DNA of 64,000 nt from NCBI GenBank assembly GCA_029262995.1, contig JAJCYH010000026.1:186001-250000 (forward strand). Direction: 5' to 3'. The position numbers were made by a program, and so were the translations under genes. The notes below the pieces were generated by a model that was not told where the DNA came from, did not search any database, and saw only the letters and a program-made list of their open reading frames with translations. This document shows, piece after piece, positions 1-10,371 of this stretch; positions within the stretch are counted from its first letter, which is position 1; every line of letters begins with the position of its first letter. Origin of the DNA: Saprospiraceae bacterium. Lineage in GTDB: Bacteria; Bacteroidota; Bacteroidia; Chitinophagales; Saprospiraceae.

Positions 1-2
1 AC

Positions 3-605
3 CATTCATTCACTAACTGGAGTCCTCTCTTTTGGAATAAATTTAAACAAACAACACGTTATACTTATATTATTGATTCTAGTAAACAGTTGTTGAAGTT
101 AGAAGAACTAAAACCATCACTTAAACGAAATATAGTGAACGCATCCCAGGTATGTGAGATTACAAAATCCACCTTCGATGCGTTTTGGCTTGCTTTAGAT
201 TCTTGTTATAAAAACAGAAGTATTCCTTTTTCAAAAGCAGTGATGTTACGAATTAATAAGAACTTAGAAAACAAAGAAAACTGCTTGTTCTACCTATGTA
301 AAGAGAAATCAACTGGATCAATACTAGCTGGGAGCTTTATCGTAAATGATCAAATATCTAGCTATTACGTTGCTGGTTTTTATAATCCTGAAAGGAAAGA
401 TATTTCAGGAATTAGCTACTTGTTGTGGCATCATATCGAAAACAACAATCGCCTCATTTTTGATTTTGAAGGAAGTATGATCCAAAACATTGAATTCTTC
501 TTTCGAGGCTTTGGTGCTACCTTAACTCCAGTCTCAAGAATTTGGAAATGCAACTCGTCTTTACTCAAACTCCTTTTCAAAATCAAATTTAAAGACTTAT
601 TATAA
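3..605 (+). CDS. GNAT/FemAB-like acetyltransferase, 5' end cut by window edge
   Basis: The reading frame is open from the first bases of the window, and residues such as PLFWNKFKQTTRY precede the first possible internal TTG start at 90, so the real start lies outside. The C-terminal part has the pattern of the Acetyltransf_6 group (a FDFEGSM segment followed by FFRGFGA), seen in proteins that acylate sugars or peptides in surface-polysaccharide clusters. The substrate cannot be told. It ends 4 bp before the next gene, which suggests one operon. FemAB-type aminoacyl transfer is the main alternative. Confidence 0.6.
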   Translation, partial: HSFTNWSPLFWNKFKQTTRYTYIIDSSKQLLKLEELKPSLKRNIVNASQVCEITKSTFDAFWLALDSCYKNRSIPFSKAVMLRINKNLENKENCLFYLCKEKSTGSILAGSFIVNDQISSYYVAGFYNPERKDISGISYLLWHHIENNNRLIFDFEGSMIQNIEFFFRGFGATLTPVSRIWKCNSSLLKLLFKIKFKDLL

Positions 606-609
606 ATAT

Positions 610-1704
610 ATGTCTAGCTCTATCAATTTAGTTGAAAGTCTCGGAGGGACAAAAACCCTAGAGCATGCACTAGATAAAAATCTGAATTGGATCAAATTGA
701 GCTTTCAGGTTAACAACAATCTAGGTTCTTCGGCTCATCAAACGATAAGTGGGAAGTGGTCAATTTCTTATCCAGAAACAACTGGCTACTTAGTGCCTAC
801 GTTATTGTCTGCCTCTTTGTACAAGGATGATGAAGAATTAAGTCAACTTGCACATAGACAGTTAATATATTTTAAATCAATTAACTCTATTGATGGTGGA
901 TTCTATTCCAACAATCAAAAAAACAAAAAACTTTTCTTCGATAACTCTCAAATTCAATTTGGACTTATTGCTTTATATAAGTTGAATAATGATCAGATCA
1001 AAAACACATTGATTGACAATTACAATTGGTTACTTGAGCAAATAGAACCCGATAAGCCAATAATAAATAATAGTTATAAAACCGATTACATTCCTTCTTA
1101 CTTTAGTAGAAGCTGTTGGGCATTACTTGAAACAGAACAGGTTTTAAATATTGACCACAGCCACAAAACATATTCTCTATTAGATTTGGTCAAAAATAAA
1201 AAAAATAAAAATCACAGTTTTAAATCCTGGAGCTTTGATGGTCGTGACCGCGCATTTTCTCACTCAATCATATATGCCTTTAGAGGACTCTTGGAGTCCG
1301 CGATTATCTTAAAAGATCAAACTCTTATAGATCAAACTCTTGATAGTGTCAAATATATAAATCAAGAAATAGTACCAAAATTTAAAAATCAGTTGTGGGG
1401 GTCATATGACCAAAAATGGAAACCTGATACAAGCTATATTTGCAGTGTAGGAAATGCCCAATTTTGCTTGCTTCTTTTATTAAGTTATAAAATTACCGAT
1501 GATCCTTCTTATCTAAAAAACATAGTCGCTTTAGCTAGGCCCTTAATCTCGTCTCAAAATAATATTTTGAATTCACAAAAAGGTGCACTCCCTTCCTCAA
1601 TTCCTATCTGGGGTAAATATCAAAGATTCAATTATACAAACTGGACACAAAAGTTTTATACGGACCTGCTATTAAGTTTACTTAGTTTTCAGATTCAAAA
1701 ATAA
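610..1704 (+). CDS. alpha/alpha-toroid-like protein of a polysaccharide locus, function unknown
   Basis: A 364-residue soluble protein without signal peptide. It shows repeated helical segments with motifs such as WSISYPETTGY near residue 50 and a run of aromatic and glycine residues (DGGFYS, GSYDQKW), the look of (alpha/alpha)6 barrels such as terpenoid cyclase-like or glucuronyl epimerase C-terminal domains. I do not recognise a catalytic signature. The ATG at 610 follows the acetyltransferase stop by 4 bp, so both are probably made together and act on the same glycan or glycoconjugate. Its 3' end overlaps the convergent membrane-protein gene by 23 bp. Confidence 0.45.
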   Translation: MSSSINLVESLGGTKTLEHALDKNLNWIKLSFQVNNNLGSSAHQTISGKWSISYPETTGYLVPTLLSASLYKDDEELSQLAHRQLIYFKSINSIDGGFYSNNQKNKKLFFDNSQIQFGLIALYKLNNDQIKNTLIDNYNWLLEQIEPDKPIINNSYKTDYIPSYFSRSCWALLETEQVLNIDHSHKTYSLLDLVKNKKNKNHSFKSWSFDGRDRAFSHSIIYAFRGLLESAIILKDQTLIDQTLDSVKYINQEIVPKFKNQLWGSYDQKWKPDTSYICSVGNAQFCLLLLLSYKITDDPSYLKNIVALARPLISSQNNILNSQKGALPSSIPIWGKYQRFNYTNWTQKFYTDLLLSLLSFQIQK

Positions 1705-3412
1705 ACGGCTCTCCTACGATGTTGTGTGCATTATATGAATAATAGGAAAGAACAAAATATCTATACTTATCAATATTATATACAGGATTATTGTAGTAAT
1801 GATTCTCCCCGATTATTATCCCTTTTCGATCACGCTCTAAAAAATCTAAAAAGTTTATTCTTATTTTAAGTGGTAAAAGATCCAACAACCGATGATAGAA
1901 AGAATGATTGGCTCCTCTTAGAATTAAAGTATATAAGAGGTCGGGTTTAGCACTTACTCTAACAACAATATTTGTTTGATTTACATCCTCTCCTTTGGTA
2001 TAAAAGATATTTTCAAGACAATTTTCATTTAGAAAATGATAACATCCTACTTTAGTATTACTTAAAAGTTCAAGTCGATTTTCCAATATGGCTTTTTCCA
2101 ATTTTAGATTTCTTTCATATATCGAATAAGCTCCTAAAGGAATTACGGAATGCACTCCGAATGTCGAAGATAAACTTTGGTTATGAAAATGCAATGAATC
2201 AGCATAAATGTCATCACACATTATATTACTGTTCATTGCTAAAGGACAAAACGTTTCCAGATAAACTATTTCACTTTTATCTGAAGAAGCATTAAGTTTC
2301 TTTAGGTTTCTTTCAAAGGGTTTCTCTATATGTTTATAATGCTCAATTAAATTCAGATAAAATATAACAGATATAATCAATACGACAACTATCGACCATG
2401 AGCGAACTTCTCTATAATCTTTCACTGCAGAAATAAAAAACATGACACCTACGAAAAAAGGAAATACAGAACTTCTTGTTTCATAAATAGGAACCCAAAA
2501 CATTATTGCTGAGAATACAAGTAAGACTATCAATAAGAAACGTGAACTATTAAATTGATATGTTTTTTGCTTTAAGCAAAAATATAAAAGTGCAAAGAGT
2601 CCTATTCGGAAAAAGAAATATGCTTGTCTCATTAATTTTTCCACAGAGAAAAAAGATGATTCTTTAAGTCCCGAATATGTATTGTGTATTCTTGTTGTAA
2701 ATGACGGAGATAGTAACATAAAAACGCCGCCTGCTAAAAGAACAATCAAAATTATAAATAACTTTTTATCAAAAACTGCTTTTACACTATAATCCCGCCA
2801 AGCCAAGACTCCGCCGGCAATGAACAAAGACAAAACAATCGCTTCATTGGAGCTACAACAGAAAACAGCTACAAGAATATCAAGAGAACTAATGTCTTTG
2901 CCTCTTTCCCATTTTAAATAAAACGAGCTTAGAAGAAAGAGCTGCAAAATTAAAAACCAAGAATAGGACACCGATCCTGTTGTCCAAAAATAAGACCACG
3001 AGAGATCCGGGTGCAACAACCATATCAATAACAATGTGATTGTATAAATATCTATATAGTTGTCTTTAAATTTATCAGCAACGGGTCTCAATACAATAAA
3101 TGGCAATATAAAAAACACTATTGTATTAATTAAATCAAAAACCCATTGAGGAAAAGTCAATAAAACCTGCAGTAAGAAATGTGGGAGAACCCTATAGTTA
3201 TAGTTTATATAATGGTTAATAGATGATTCAATAAAATCTGTTAATGAGTGTGGCTTTTGATTGCCATAAATACCATTATCCGGGAATATGTTCTGATATA
3301 GATAATCATCTCCTGGAACAAGTGGAGCAAGTATGTTTATGTGATATATCCCTATAAAAAGAAGGAGTATACTTAAAAGGTTGAGGGTTTTATAAAGAAT
3401 GTTTTGTTTCAA
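1682..3412 (-). CDS. polytopic membrane protein, GT-C / DUF6056-like
   Basis: A 576-residue protein with about ten hydrophobic segments in its first 360 residues, followed by a soluble C-terminal part of about 220 residues. An N-terminal PGDDYLY segment just after the first membrane helix resembles the acidic first loop of GT-C glycosyltransferases and of the DUF6056 group often found in Bacteroidota glycan clusters. I infer a role in lipid-linked sugar transfer or surface glycan assembly, but no activity is shown. It lies 23 bp downstream of the PorU2-like gene on the same strand and could be cotranscribed. Confidence 0.5.
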   Translation of the reverse strand: MKQNILYKTLNLLSILLLFIGIYHINILAPLVPGDDYLYQNIFPDNGIYGNQKPHSLTDFIESSINHYINYNYRVLPHFLLQVLLTFPQWVFDLINTIVFFILPFIVLRPVADKFKDNYIDIYTITLLLIWLLHPDLSWSYFWTTGSVSYSWFLILQLFLLSSFYLKWERGKDISSLDILVAVFCCSSNEAIVLSLFIAGGVLAWRDYSVKAVFDKKLFIILIVLLAGGVFMLLSPSFTTRIHNTYSGLKESSFFSVEKLMRQAYFFFRIGLFALLYFCLKQKTYQFNSSRFLLIVLLVFSAIMFWVPIYETRSSVFPFFVGVMFFISAVKDYREVRSWSIVVVLIISVIFYLNLIEHYKHIEKPFERNLKKLNASSDKSEIVYLETFCPLAMNSNIMCDDIYADSLHFHNQSLSSTFGVHSVIPLGAYSIYERNLKLEKAILENRLELLSNTKVGCYHFLNENCLENIFYTKGEDVNQTNIVVRVSAKPDLLYTLILRGANHSFYHRLLDLLPLKIRINFLDFLERDRKGIIIGENHYYNNPVYNIDKYRYFVLSYYSYNAHNIVGEPFIFESEN

Positions 3413-3435
3413 TCACATTTTTAATCAGGATTGCA

Positions 3436-6400
3436 TTATCGCATGATCACTAATTTACCAAAACCTTTTGTAAAATACTTATCAACATTTTCATTGAATA
3501 GTTGGGTATAGCTTGTCTCATTAAAAGAAGTTAAAACCCTATAAAGGTAAACGCCATTTGCCAGTCTACTTCCATACTCGTCTCTTCCATCCCAACGGTA
3601 ACTAGTTCTGTTGAGCCCAATTCTAAGGTCACCTAGTTCTTCCTTGGTAATTTCTCGGACTATTTTACCTGAAACAGTCATTATTTGTATTGTAAATACC
3701 TCTGGCAACTCATACCCAGTAATTGTAAAAATAAATTGAGTACTTATTGAAAATGGGTTTGGATAATTCAAAAGACTACTTACCCTAGTATCTTCTATAA
3801 CCTTAAATCTTGCTTCAATATCTTGATCTCCAGAAAGATTGCCCGACATATCAGTAGCTTGAACATATAGGATATATTCTCCCTCCTCCAATTCTGGGTA
3901 GTATTCCAATGTCGCTATATTGTCTCCTGATGTATCTGCTGGAGTAAAAATGATGTTCGGATCATTAAGATCTATCGGATTGGACTGATTATCAGGTAAC
4001 TTCTGTATGGCTAGATCGAAATTGGAAATATCCTGTAATAACAGAAAGTCATTCTCGTCCTTAAGCTCAATCCTAATATGTGGTGTAGGAGAAACAATAT
4101 CGCCTTCCATGATACGTATTCCATCAAATGTAATGTCTAACAATGGATTAATTCGATCTCCTTGCACGACAAAGTCTAAAACACCAATATTGTTAAAATC
4201 AAATTCTTCAATCTGATCTTTTTCAGGGTTTATTTCCACCCTAAACTGGTTTACGCCAAGGAGCTTGTCAGTTGGGTGATCGAAAGTCAATTCCAATGAC
4301 GTATTTGCTAGCAATGGACCAATTCTTTTGCTAATCTTTGTCTCTTTATTATTAATATCAACAATTGTATAGTTAACCAATAGACTATCCATATCTGTTT
4401 GGCTAACATTTGTAGCATATGAGCAAAAACTAAGTCGGTCTCCTAAAAACAAAGTGTCACTATTAAAAGTAAATTTCCTCGGAATATCCAATAGGGCTTC
4501 TGGCATTTCCTTAAAATGAATACGCCAGTATTGCATTTGAGCAGATGTTCTTGATGTCTCATCAACTGAATATAACTGAAGTCTTACCTGAGGATAAATA
4601 TTTGCATCTATTGTAGAAATATCCAAAACATCTTGCTTGATGTCTTCAAAAAGAAGATCCATAGTTCCTTCGGAATTTACACCGTATAAGTTTAGTTTGA
4701 TACTATCCTCGACAGTGTTTAGGTCCTCTAAATTCCATTCTAATGAATTCCATTCAACCGCAGGTCCAACCAAGGTTGAACGAACACTTCCTTCAAACCA
4801 ACTACCTAAAATCTTTAAGTCTAATTCTATTGATTGGTTAGCATCTTGTGCGATAATTTCCTGAACAGGAAATGAATTGTCACCCTTTTTAAAAGCCAAA
4901 ATATATGGTCTAGCTTCACTTTCTAATTCTCTAACTCTGGTTGCGCCATAACCCTCAAGCACACTCATTAGGTCTTTTCCTTCTGGGTTTACTGAGGCAT
5001 CTGCTGCCCATTCTTCAGGTCGATAATTTCCTATATCAGGAAAGTCTCTTCTTTGAATCGTATAAACAATCACATAATTTCCATCAGGTATGGTTTCATC
5101 TAAAAATCGTATTGCCTTAGCTCTGTTTTCGGGAGTATCTGTCCTATATGGAAAATTGGGAAAAGTCTGTGCCCACCATGTATATAATTCACTCTCGTAC
5201 AATCCACCATCAGGACTGGGTTTGTTTATCCAAGGCAGCCCGGTAACACCATCAAAGGTTGAAATATAGACCCCAGACGGTATCTCTCCGTCTGATAGAG
5301 AAGAAAGATATCCAGATGGATTATTATCTGCGGTCATTTGAATTTCATGCAACGGAAATACGCCGTTCTTAATGTCTATGTCGTTTATGTTTTCCTCAAA
5401 TAAGAAGTCTCTCGATTCTTCATCATACTCATAAGTTGTATAATCATCCTTTTGCCATTGATATAAATGACTTTGATTCCATCCATCAGAACTATTGGTC
5501 AAATAAATAAAAGAACTGCCATTCCATAGTGCATTCTCTGAACGCTTTGGACTAACGCGCCAGTAATAGACAGTATTGTCTTCATATATAATATTTGGAC
5601 TCCATTCAATCTTTGAAGGAGAAGATGTTATTTCTGCTTGTCTTAACTGTGGGCTGTTGAACAACTCTGTCGTATCAATTTCAATTAAATAGACTTCTTT
5701 ATCAGCAAAGGCATTTGTTGATGAGGCGATTAGACTTATTCCTGGTTTGTTAACAATTGCAAAGTCTCTTGGATAAACAGGAAAAGCACTGTTATCAAAA
5801 ACAAAGAAACAATAACCCTCATTAGAGTAGGCTTGCTTCAGGCTGTTATTATTTTCTGCTATAGGCGCAGGCTCTTCTGTGATTCTGTTATCTATATCTA
5901 GCACTATTTCCACAGCATTCTTTCCAAGTGCAATGAATCCAGGATTTGGAATCTCAAGTGAAACAGAAAGCCTATTTGTTGGAGCAATGCTGGTAAAATA
6001 TATTGTATCGCTCAGACTCTCACCATACTCATGAATAACCATATTGTTAATACTATCTTGAATTCCCTTCCCAAGATTAACAATATCAAAACTTAAATGT
6101 ATAGTTTCATCTGTTGCGCCAACTTCACCATTTGTGTTAATACTTGCAAAATCAACAACATAATCAGGAGCTTTTGTGCCAAACAATCTAATTGCTGGAT
6201 CCCCGTGCATTGTATTTTGTTCATTTAGAGTTTTAACCTTTGTAGAAGATGGATCATAAAGGTCTACTGATAGCTGTTGCAATGCCAAGCCTACAGGCTC
6301 ACCGTAAAATTCATTTCCTAGTTTTGAATAAAAGTCCTTACCCATCACTGCCAGCGGCGTAGGAAAAGCACTTCCTGAAGAGGCAACAAAAGCAATCGCT

Positions 6401-8442
6401 CCCAAGTCCTTTGTAAGAATCATATCCTCACTTAGACTATATACTGTTTCATGTATATCACCAGACAAACAACCCATAGAAAGAATGAGTGGAAGTTTTC
6501 CTGTGTTTTCATATTCACTTGGATCCTCAACACTAAAGTCAAAAGTAGAAGCTGAGGCATGACCAAAAAAAGTAAGTAATGAAATTCCATTATTTATATT
6601 ATTCAAAATTTGCTGCGAAAGTGCCGTTTGAACGGGATCAGAAGAAGTTTTTCGATAAGTAGTAACGTTCCCACCAAAACTAGGTCCTTCAATTATATTC
6701 TTCATAATATTGAGGTGATTAAAAAGCAATTCTTGGTTGCCAGGGTCTCCCCCTGATAAGTGGATGATATCTTTCATCCACATCCTGTCTTCAATACTTA
6801 AATGGCTAACATTAATTAGATCGGCTTGCCTTTTTGCTTTATCCAAATAGTTTAGAACATCTTCTGCATTTCTTGCTGCCAATCGACCCACACCAACATA
6901 AGCATAAGTAAGGTTTTTATCAGCAAATAGTAAAATATCAGATCCTGGCTTCCCGTATGTAGGAACAAATGAAACAATAGTTGTATTTTTGTTTTTATTA
7001 TTATAGGATAAGGATTTTCCTATAATGAATACCATTTTAAACGATGGCCATTGTGACTTAACGTATTGAGAGAAGTTTCTAACGGCAAGTGAATGATTGT
7101 CAACTCCATAAGCAAACTGTCCATAAAGCTCTTCCACATTAACAATTCCTGTTTTGTATGACCCTCCTTGCTGTGATGAACGAAATGCAGCATATTCTTT
7201 TATAGGGTTAACTCCACTATCGGCATTGTTTAACAACTCACTTGTAAGTATTAAGTATTCTGGATCAAGATTGTCAAAGTTTTGGAAAGATAGCATTTCA
7301 AAAGCTTTTGGTGTTTTTAGTCCAATGTTAGCTGCTACAAGTACTAGCTTGGTTTGCTCAAGAAATTCAGTACCTATTACAAATTTTGCTACACCATTTT
7401 GCAATTGCGGTTTTAAATATCTCTTATTTTTTATATCGAAAACAAAGTTAGACCCTCCTGGATTAAATTTCTTAATCTCATAATAACCCATTGACAAATT
7501 GGCATCTAGTTCGAAATCAAAAATGGTTTGGTTTTTAGCATCAAATGCTCTGGGGTATATCAATGCAGCATGTGCAATTGTAACTAAATCAGAAAAGCCC
7601 TTTCCCTCAATTTTTAATTCGTTTGCAGTATTAAGGTCATCTATTGAAAATTCTAAATCATAAACTTTAACTTGGTTTCCCTGATATTCATCTACTTCAA
7701 TCAGCTCATCGTTGACTGAAATGTGGACTATATGTTCTGGTTGCGGGTTTGAACCCGTCCTTATACGTATAGATGGGTTTATCCCATTATTATAAATATT
7801 AGTGGTATTAAACGGAAGTGAATGACGAGACGAAAGCTTTAAACCAAACCCTTCTGTCTTGATAAAGCTTGAAAAATGAACATCTGGGACGTCTGGAGCA
7901 CTAGGGTTCCAGCTAAATTCGCTATAAACTTGTTCCTCACTATGCATGTAAAACTCTTGTTTAAGAGGAAGTGTCCCTGATAAATCGTTTGTTATCTCCT
8001 GATAACGCTCATGTGCTTGTCCCTCTTCGATGGTCAAATAATAAGCCCTTGTGTCAGAGTACATGCTGTATTTTGGATTCAGCTGATCCGTTTCCCAGTT
8101 GTTATAATGAAAGCGATCCAAATATCCATCGTTTCTTTCTCCATAAAACAAAAGATAATCTCCTTCTGTCCAGCTATCCTCTGTTGTTGTGAAAATCGCT
8201 ATTTCTTTGCCGTTATTGTATAAAACTAGCTCTGAGCCACTAAAGACTAGAGGATAGCCATGGTCTATCAATGTTTGATAGTCAATATTATAAATTCCTT
8301 CTTGGTCTACGCTGCACTTTAGATAACTTTTATTGTAATCAATCCATTCATTACCATATAGGGTTTTACCCTCTACTTGCATTTGCGCATCAAGCGAAAT
8401 AAAACAACGAAAAATGAAGACGAAAAAGAAGAATTTTCTCAT
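3436..8442 (-). CDS. porU2: PorU2-like type IX secretion C25 cysteine peptidase/sortase
   Basis: A 1668-residue secreted protein. I chose the ATG at 8442 (MRKFFFFVFIF..., signal peptide ending near SLDA) rather than the ATG ten codons upstream. The gingipain-like C25 domain is around residues 400-750: catalytic His628 in FFGHASAS and Cys658 in SMGCLSGD, 30 residues apart. The middle is long and beta-rich. The C terminus carries a type IX sorting-like domain (LLNYPNPF, then WDGRDEYG and NGVYLYRV). PorU cleaves sorting tails and attaches cargo to anionic LPS at the outer membrane; PorU2 is a longer paralogue of about this size whose substrates are less clear. Acts on the cell surface. Confidence 0.72.
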   Translation of the reverse strand: MRKFFFFVFIFRCFISLDAQMQVEGKTLYGNEWIDYNKSYLKCSVDQEGIYNIDYQTLIDHGYPLVFSGSELVLYNNGKEIAIFTTTEDSWTEGDYLLFYGERNDGYLDRFHYNNWETDQLNPKYSMYSDTRAYYLTIEEGQAHERYQEITNDLSGTLPLKQEFYMHSEEQVYSEFSWNPSAPDVPDVHFSSFIKTEGFGLKLSSRHSLPFNTTNIYNNGINPSIRIRTGSNPQPEHIVHISVNDELIEVDEYQGNQVKVYDLEFSIDDLNTANELKIEGKGFSDLVTIAHAALIYPRAFDAKNQTIFDFELDANLSMGYYEIKKFNPGGSNFVFDIKNKRYLKPQLQNGVAKFVIGTEFLEQTKLVLVAANIGLKTPKAFEMLSFQNFDNLDPEYLILTSELLNNADSGVNPIKEYAAFRSSQQGGSYKTGIVNVEELYGQFAYGVDNHSLAVRNFSQYVKSQWPSFKMVFIIGKSLSYNNKNKNTTIVSFVPTYGKPGSDILLFADKNLTYAYVGVGRLAARNAEDVLNYLDKAKRQADLINVSHLSIEDRMWMKDIIHLSGGDPGNQELLFNHLNIMKNIIEGPSFGGNVTTYRKTSSDPVQTALSQQILNNINNGISLLTFFGHASASTFDFSVEDPSEYENTGKLPLILSMGCLSGDIHETVYSLSEDMILTKDLGAIAFVASSGSAFPTPLAVMGKDFYSKLGNEFYGEPVGLALQQLSVDLYDPSSTKVKTLNEQNTMHGDPAIRLFGTKAPDYVVDFASINTNGEVGATDETIHLSFDIVNLGKGIQDSINNMVIHEYGESLSDTIYFTSIAPTNRLSVSLEIPNPGFIALGKNAVEIVLDIDNRITEEPAPIAENNNSLKQAYSNEGYCFFVFDNSAFPVYPRDFAIVNKPGISLIASSTNAFADKEVYLIEIDTTELFNSPQLRQAEITSSPSKIEWSPNIIYEDNTVYYWRVSPKRSENALWNGSSFIYLTNSSDGWNQSHLYQWQKDDYTTYEYDEESRDFLFEENINDIDIKNGVFPLHEIQMTADNNPSGYLSSLSDGEIPSGVYISTFDGVTGLPWINKPSPDGGLYESELYTWWAQTFPNFPYRTDTPENRAKAIRFLDETIPDGNYVIVYTIQRRDFPDIGNYRPEEWAADASVNPEGKDLMSVLEGYGATRVRELESEARPYILAFKKGDNSFPVQEIIAQDANQSIELDLKILGSWFEGSVRSTLVGPAVEWNSLEWNLEDLNTVEDSIKLNLYGVNSEGTMDLLFEDIKQDVLDISTIDANIYPQVRLQLYSVDETSRTSAQMQYWRIHFKEMPEALLDIPRKFTFNSDTLFLGDRLSFCSYATNVSQTDMDSLLVNYTIVDINNKETKISKRIGPLLANTSLELTFDHPTDKLLGVNQFRVEINPEKDQIEEFDFNNIGVLDFVVQGDRINPLLDITFDGIRIMEGDIVSPTPHIRIELKDENDFLLLQDISNFDLAIQKLPDNQSNPIDLNDPNIIFTPADTSGDNIATLEYYPELEEGEYILYVQATDMSGNLSGDQDIEARFKVIEDTRVSSLLNYPNPFSISTQFIFTITGYELPEVFTIQIMTVSGKIVREITKEELGDLRIGLNRTSYRWDGRDEYGSRLANGVYLYRVLTSFNETSYTQLFNENVDKYFTKGFGKLVIMR

Positions 8443-8615
8443 TTTGAAGACTTTAAGGACACACAAAAACACATTTAATATTTTTGTAATACATAGTTGA
8501 CTGTTCTATAAAGATTTACAATAACTTAGCCAAACTATATCAAAACTAATAAGACTTAAATATTTTAACAGAAAAAAGAAGTTATCGTCTGCTCACACCA
8601 TAAAAAATAAGGCAT

Positions 8616-9719
8616 TTGGTCATAAACTTTACATTAATCTTGTCCATATGTACGCTTGTTCAGCTTGCCTATTGGTTATTGATTTTTAATCGGTTAGGAG
8701 ACTACTCCTCTATAAAGACAAGTGAAACCACTCAATTCCCTATGGCTGTCAGCATAATTATTTGTGTCAATAAGTTTGATCCCAAAACCGAATCCAACTT
8801 TAAGATGGTTTTATCTCAAGAATATGCCAACTATAATGTACTTATCGTAAACAATGGCAATGATCGAAAACTTCAAGTTTTACTTTATAAATTAGAATCT
8901 AAATATATGCATCTTAAAGTGTTAAATAGTCCACAAGATTCTGGATCCGGAAAAAAACAAGCACTTAAACAAGCACTTAAGCATATTAAAAACACTCCTG
9001 TACTTTTAACGGATGCCGATTGTATTCCCGCCTCAAAAAAATGGTTAATCATCATGGTTAATGAAATGCGGTTTAGTAATTCTGATATCGTTTTGGGATA
9101 TAGTCCTTATGTCATTGTGAAAAAATCACTTTTAAACCAATGGATACATTATGAAGGGTTTTACTCTGGGCTTCAATACCTTTCATTTGCTATTGCAAAA
9201 ATGCCCTACATGGGCGTTGGCAGAAACTTACTTTATAAATCAAACACCCTTAATGAGGAAATTTTAGAAAAGCACCAAGATTTAGTATCTGGGGATGACG
9301 ATCTTAGTGTAAATGAATTAAGCAAGGACAAAAGTGTTGGCATATGCCTTGATCCACAAAGTTTTGTATACACCTTTCCCAAGAATAGCTGGTTTTCATA
9401 TTTTAATCAGAAACGAAGGCACTATTCAACATCACATAGGTATAATTCAAGAGAGCTTCTACATCTCATGTTATTGTCTGGCTCTCATTTCTTCTTCTAT
9501 ATGACAATTTTTATTCTTCTGGTTCAAAAAGTATTTCTCATCTGTGCAACATTATATTTAATTCGGATATTTCTGATTCTACCAATTGTAATTAAGGTTA
9601 AAAACAAACTATGTGCAAAAATTTCTGTCGTTGAATTTATGATCCTTGACTTCGTCCATGTTATATATTATATGATCTTTGCTTACTCAGTTTTATTCCC
9701 TCAAAAGCACAAATGGTAA
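8616..9719 (+). CDS. family 2 glycosyltransferase, membrane-bound
   Basis: A 367-residue protein with an N-terminal membrane helix (residues 3-25), a GT-A domain starting at SIIICVNKFD (46), a GSGKKQALKQAL segment and the DxD metal site in TDADC (132-136), and about three C-terminal membrane helices. A GDDDLSVNE segment near 225-235 fits the catalytic-base region of processive GT2 enzymes. The only in-frame start after the stop codon at 8607 is the TTG at 8616 or another TTG a few codons in; there is no ATG near. Substrate unknown. It ends one base before rsmG. Confidence 0.75.
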   Translation: MVINFTLILSICTLVQLAYWLLIFNRLGDYSSIKTSETTQFPMAVSIIICVNKFDPKTESNFKMVLSQEYANYNVLIVNNGNDRKLQVLLYKLESKYMHLKVLNSPQDSGSGKKQALKQALKHIKNTPVLLTDADCIPASKKWLIIMVNEMRFSNSDIVLGYSPYVIVKKSLLNQWIHYEGFYSGLQYLSFAIAKMPYMGVGRNLLYKSNTLNEEILEKHQDLVSGDDDLSVNELSKDKSVGICLDPQSFVYTFPKNSWFSYFNQKRRHYSTSHRYNSRELLHLMLLSGSHFFFYMTIFILLVQKVFLICATLYLIRIFLILPIVIKVKNKLCAKISVVEFMILDFVHVIYYMIFAYSVLFPQKHKW

Positions 9720-9720
9720 A

Positions 9721-10353
9721 ATGGATCATAATCTTATAATTAAGTATTTTCCTGAATTAAATGAAAAGCAGATTAAACAGTTTGCCCTACTTCGTGATCT
9801 TTACGAAAAATGGAATCAATTGGTAAATGTTGTGTCTCGGAAAGACATCGACAAACTATATCTTCACCATGTTCTCCATAGCTTGTCCATCCAAAAGTTT
9901 ATGTCCTTTGTCCCTGGTAGTGCCATTTTAGACCTTGGGACAGGTGGCGGGTTTCCTGGCATTCCTCTCGCTATAATGAATCCAGAATGTAATTTTTTAA
10001 TGATCGATGGAAAGTCTAAAAAAATATCCATTGTAGAAGCCCTTATTGAAGAACTAGGTCTATCCAACGCCAAAGCACTTGCAAAACGATCTGAGGAATT
10101 GCGTTTAAAGTTTGATTTTGTGCTTGCAAGAGCCGTTACTAGACTAGATCGTCTACTCGCAATTAGTTTGCACCTCGTTTCAAATAAGCATAGCAATCGC
10201 CTTCCTAATGGGATTATCGCGCTCAAGGGAGGTATTTTAAAAGAAGAAATAAAAGAAGTAAGCAAGTTTCATGATGTACAGATTACTCCTGTAAATGATT
10301 TTTTTGAAGAAGAATATTTTAATGAAAAATACATCTTGTATATTCAAGGATAA
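9721..10353 (+). CDS. rsmG: 16S rRNA (guanine527-N7)-methyltransferase RsmG
   Basis: A 210-residue SAM-dependent methyltransferase that modifies G527 of 16S rRNA. The SAM-binding motif ILDLGTGGGFPG is at residues 69-80. The N terminus (YFPELNEKQIKQF, then LYEKWNQLVNVVSRKD) is typical of the family. The ATG at 9721, one base after the glycosyltransferase stop, gives the family's usual start; the open frame extends further upstream but inside the preceding gene. Loss of RsmG gives low-level streptomycin resistance in other bacteria. Confidence 0.93.
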   Translation: MDHNLIIKYFPELNEKQIKQFALLRDLYEKWNQLVNVVSRKDIDKLYLHHVLHSLSIQKFMSFVPGSAILDLGTGGGFPGIPLAIMNPECNFLMIDGKSKKISIVEALIEELGLSNAKALAKRSEELRLKFDFVLARAVTRLDRLLAISLHLVSNKHSNRLPNGIIALKGGILKEEIKEVSKFHDVQITPVNDFFEEEYFNEKYILYIQG

Positions 10354-10371
10354 TTTGTTCAAGCAATCGCA

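Noticed and set aside
9864-10265. 133-codon minus-strand frame
   Set aside because: Lies fully inside rsmG on the other strand and shows no protein-like pattern.
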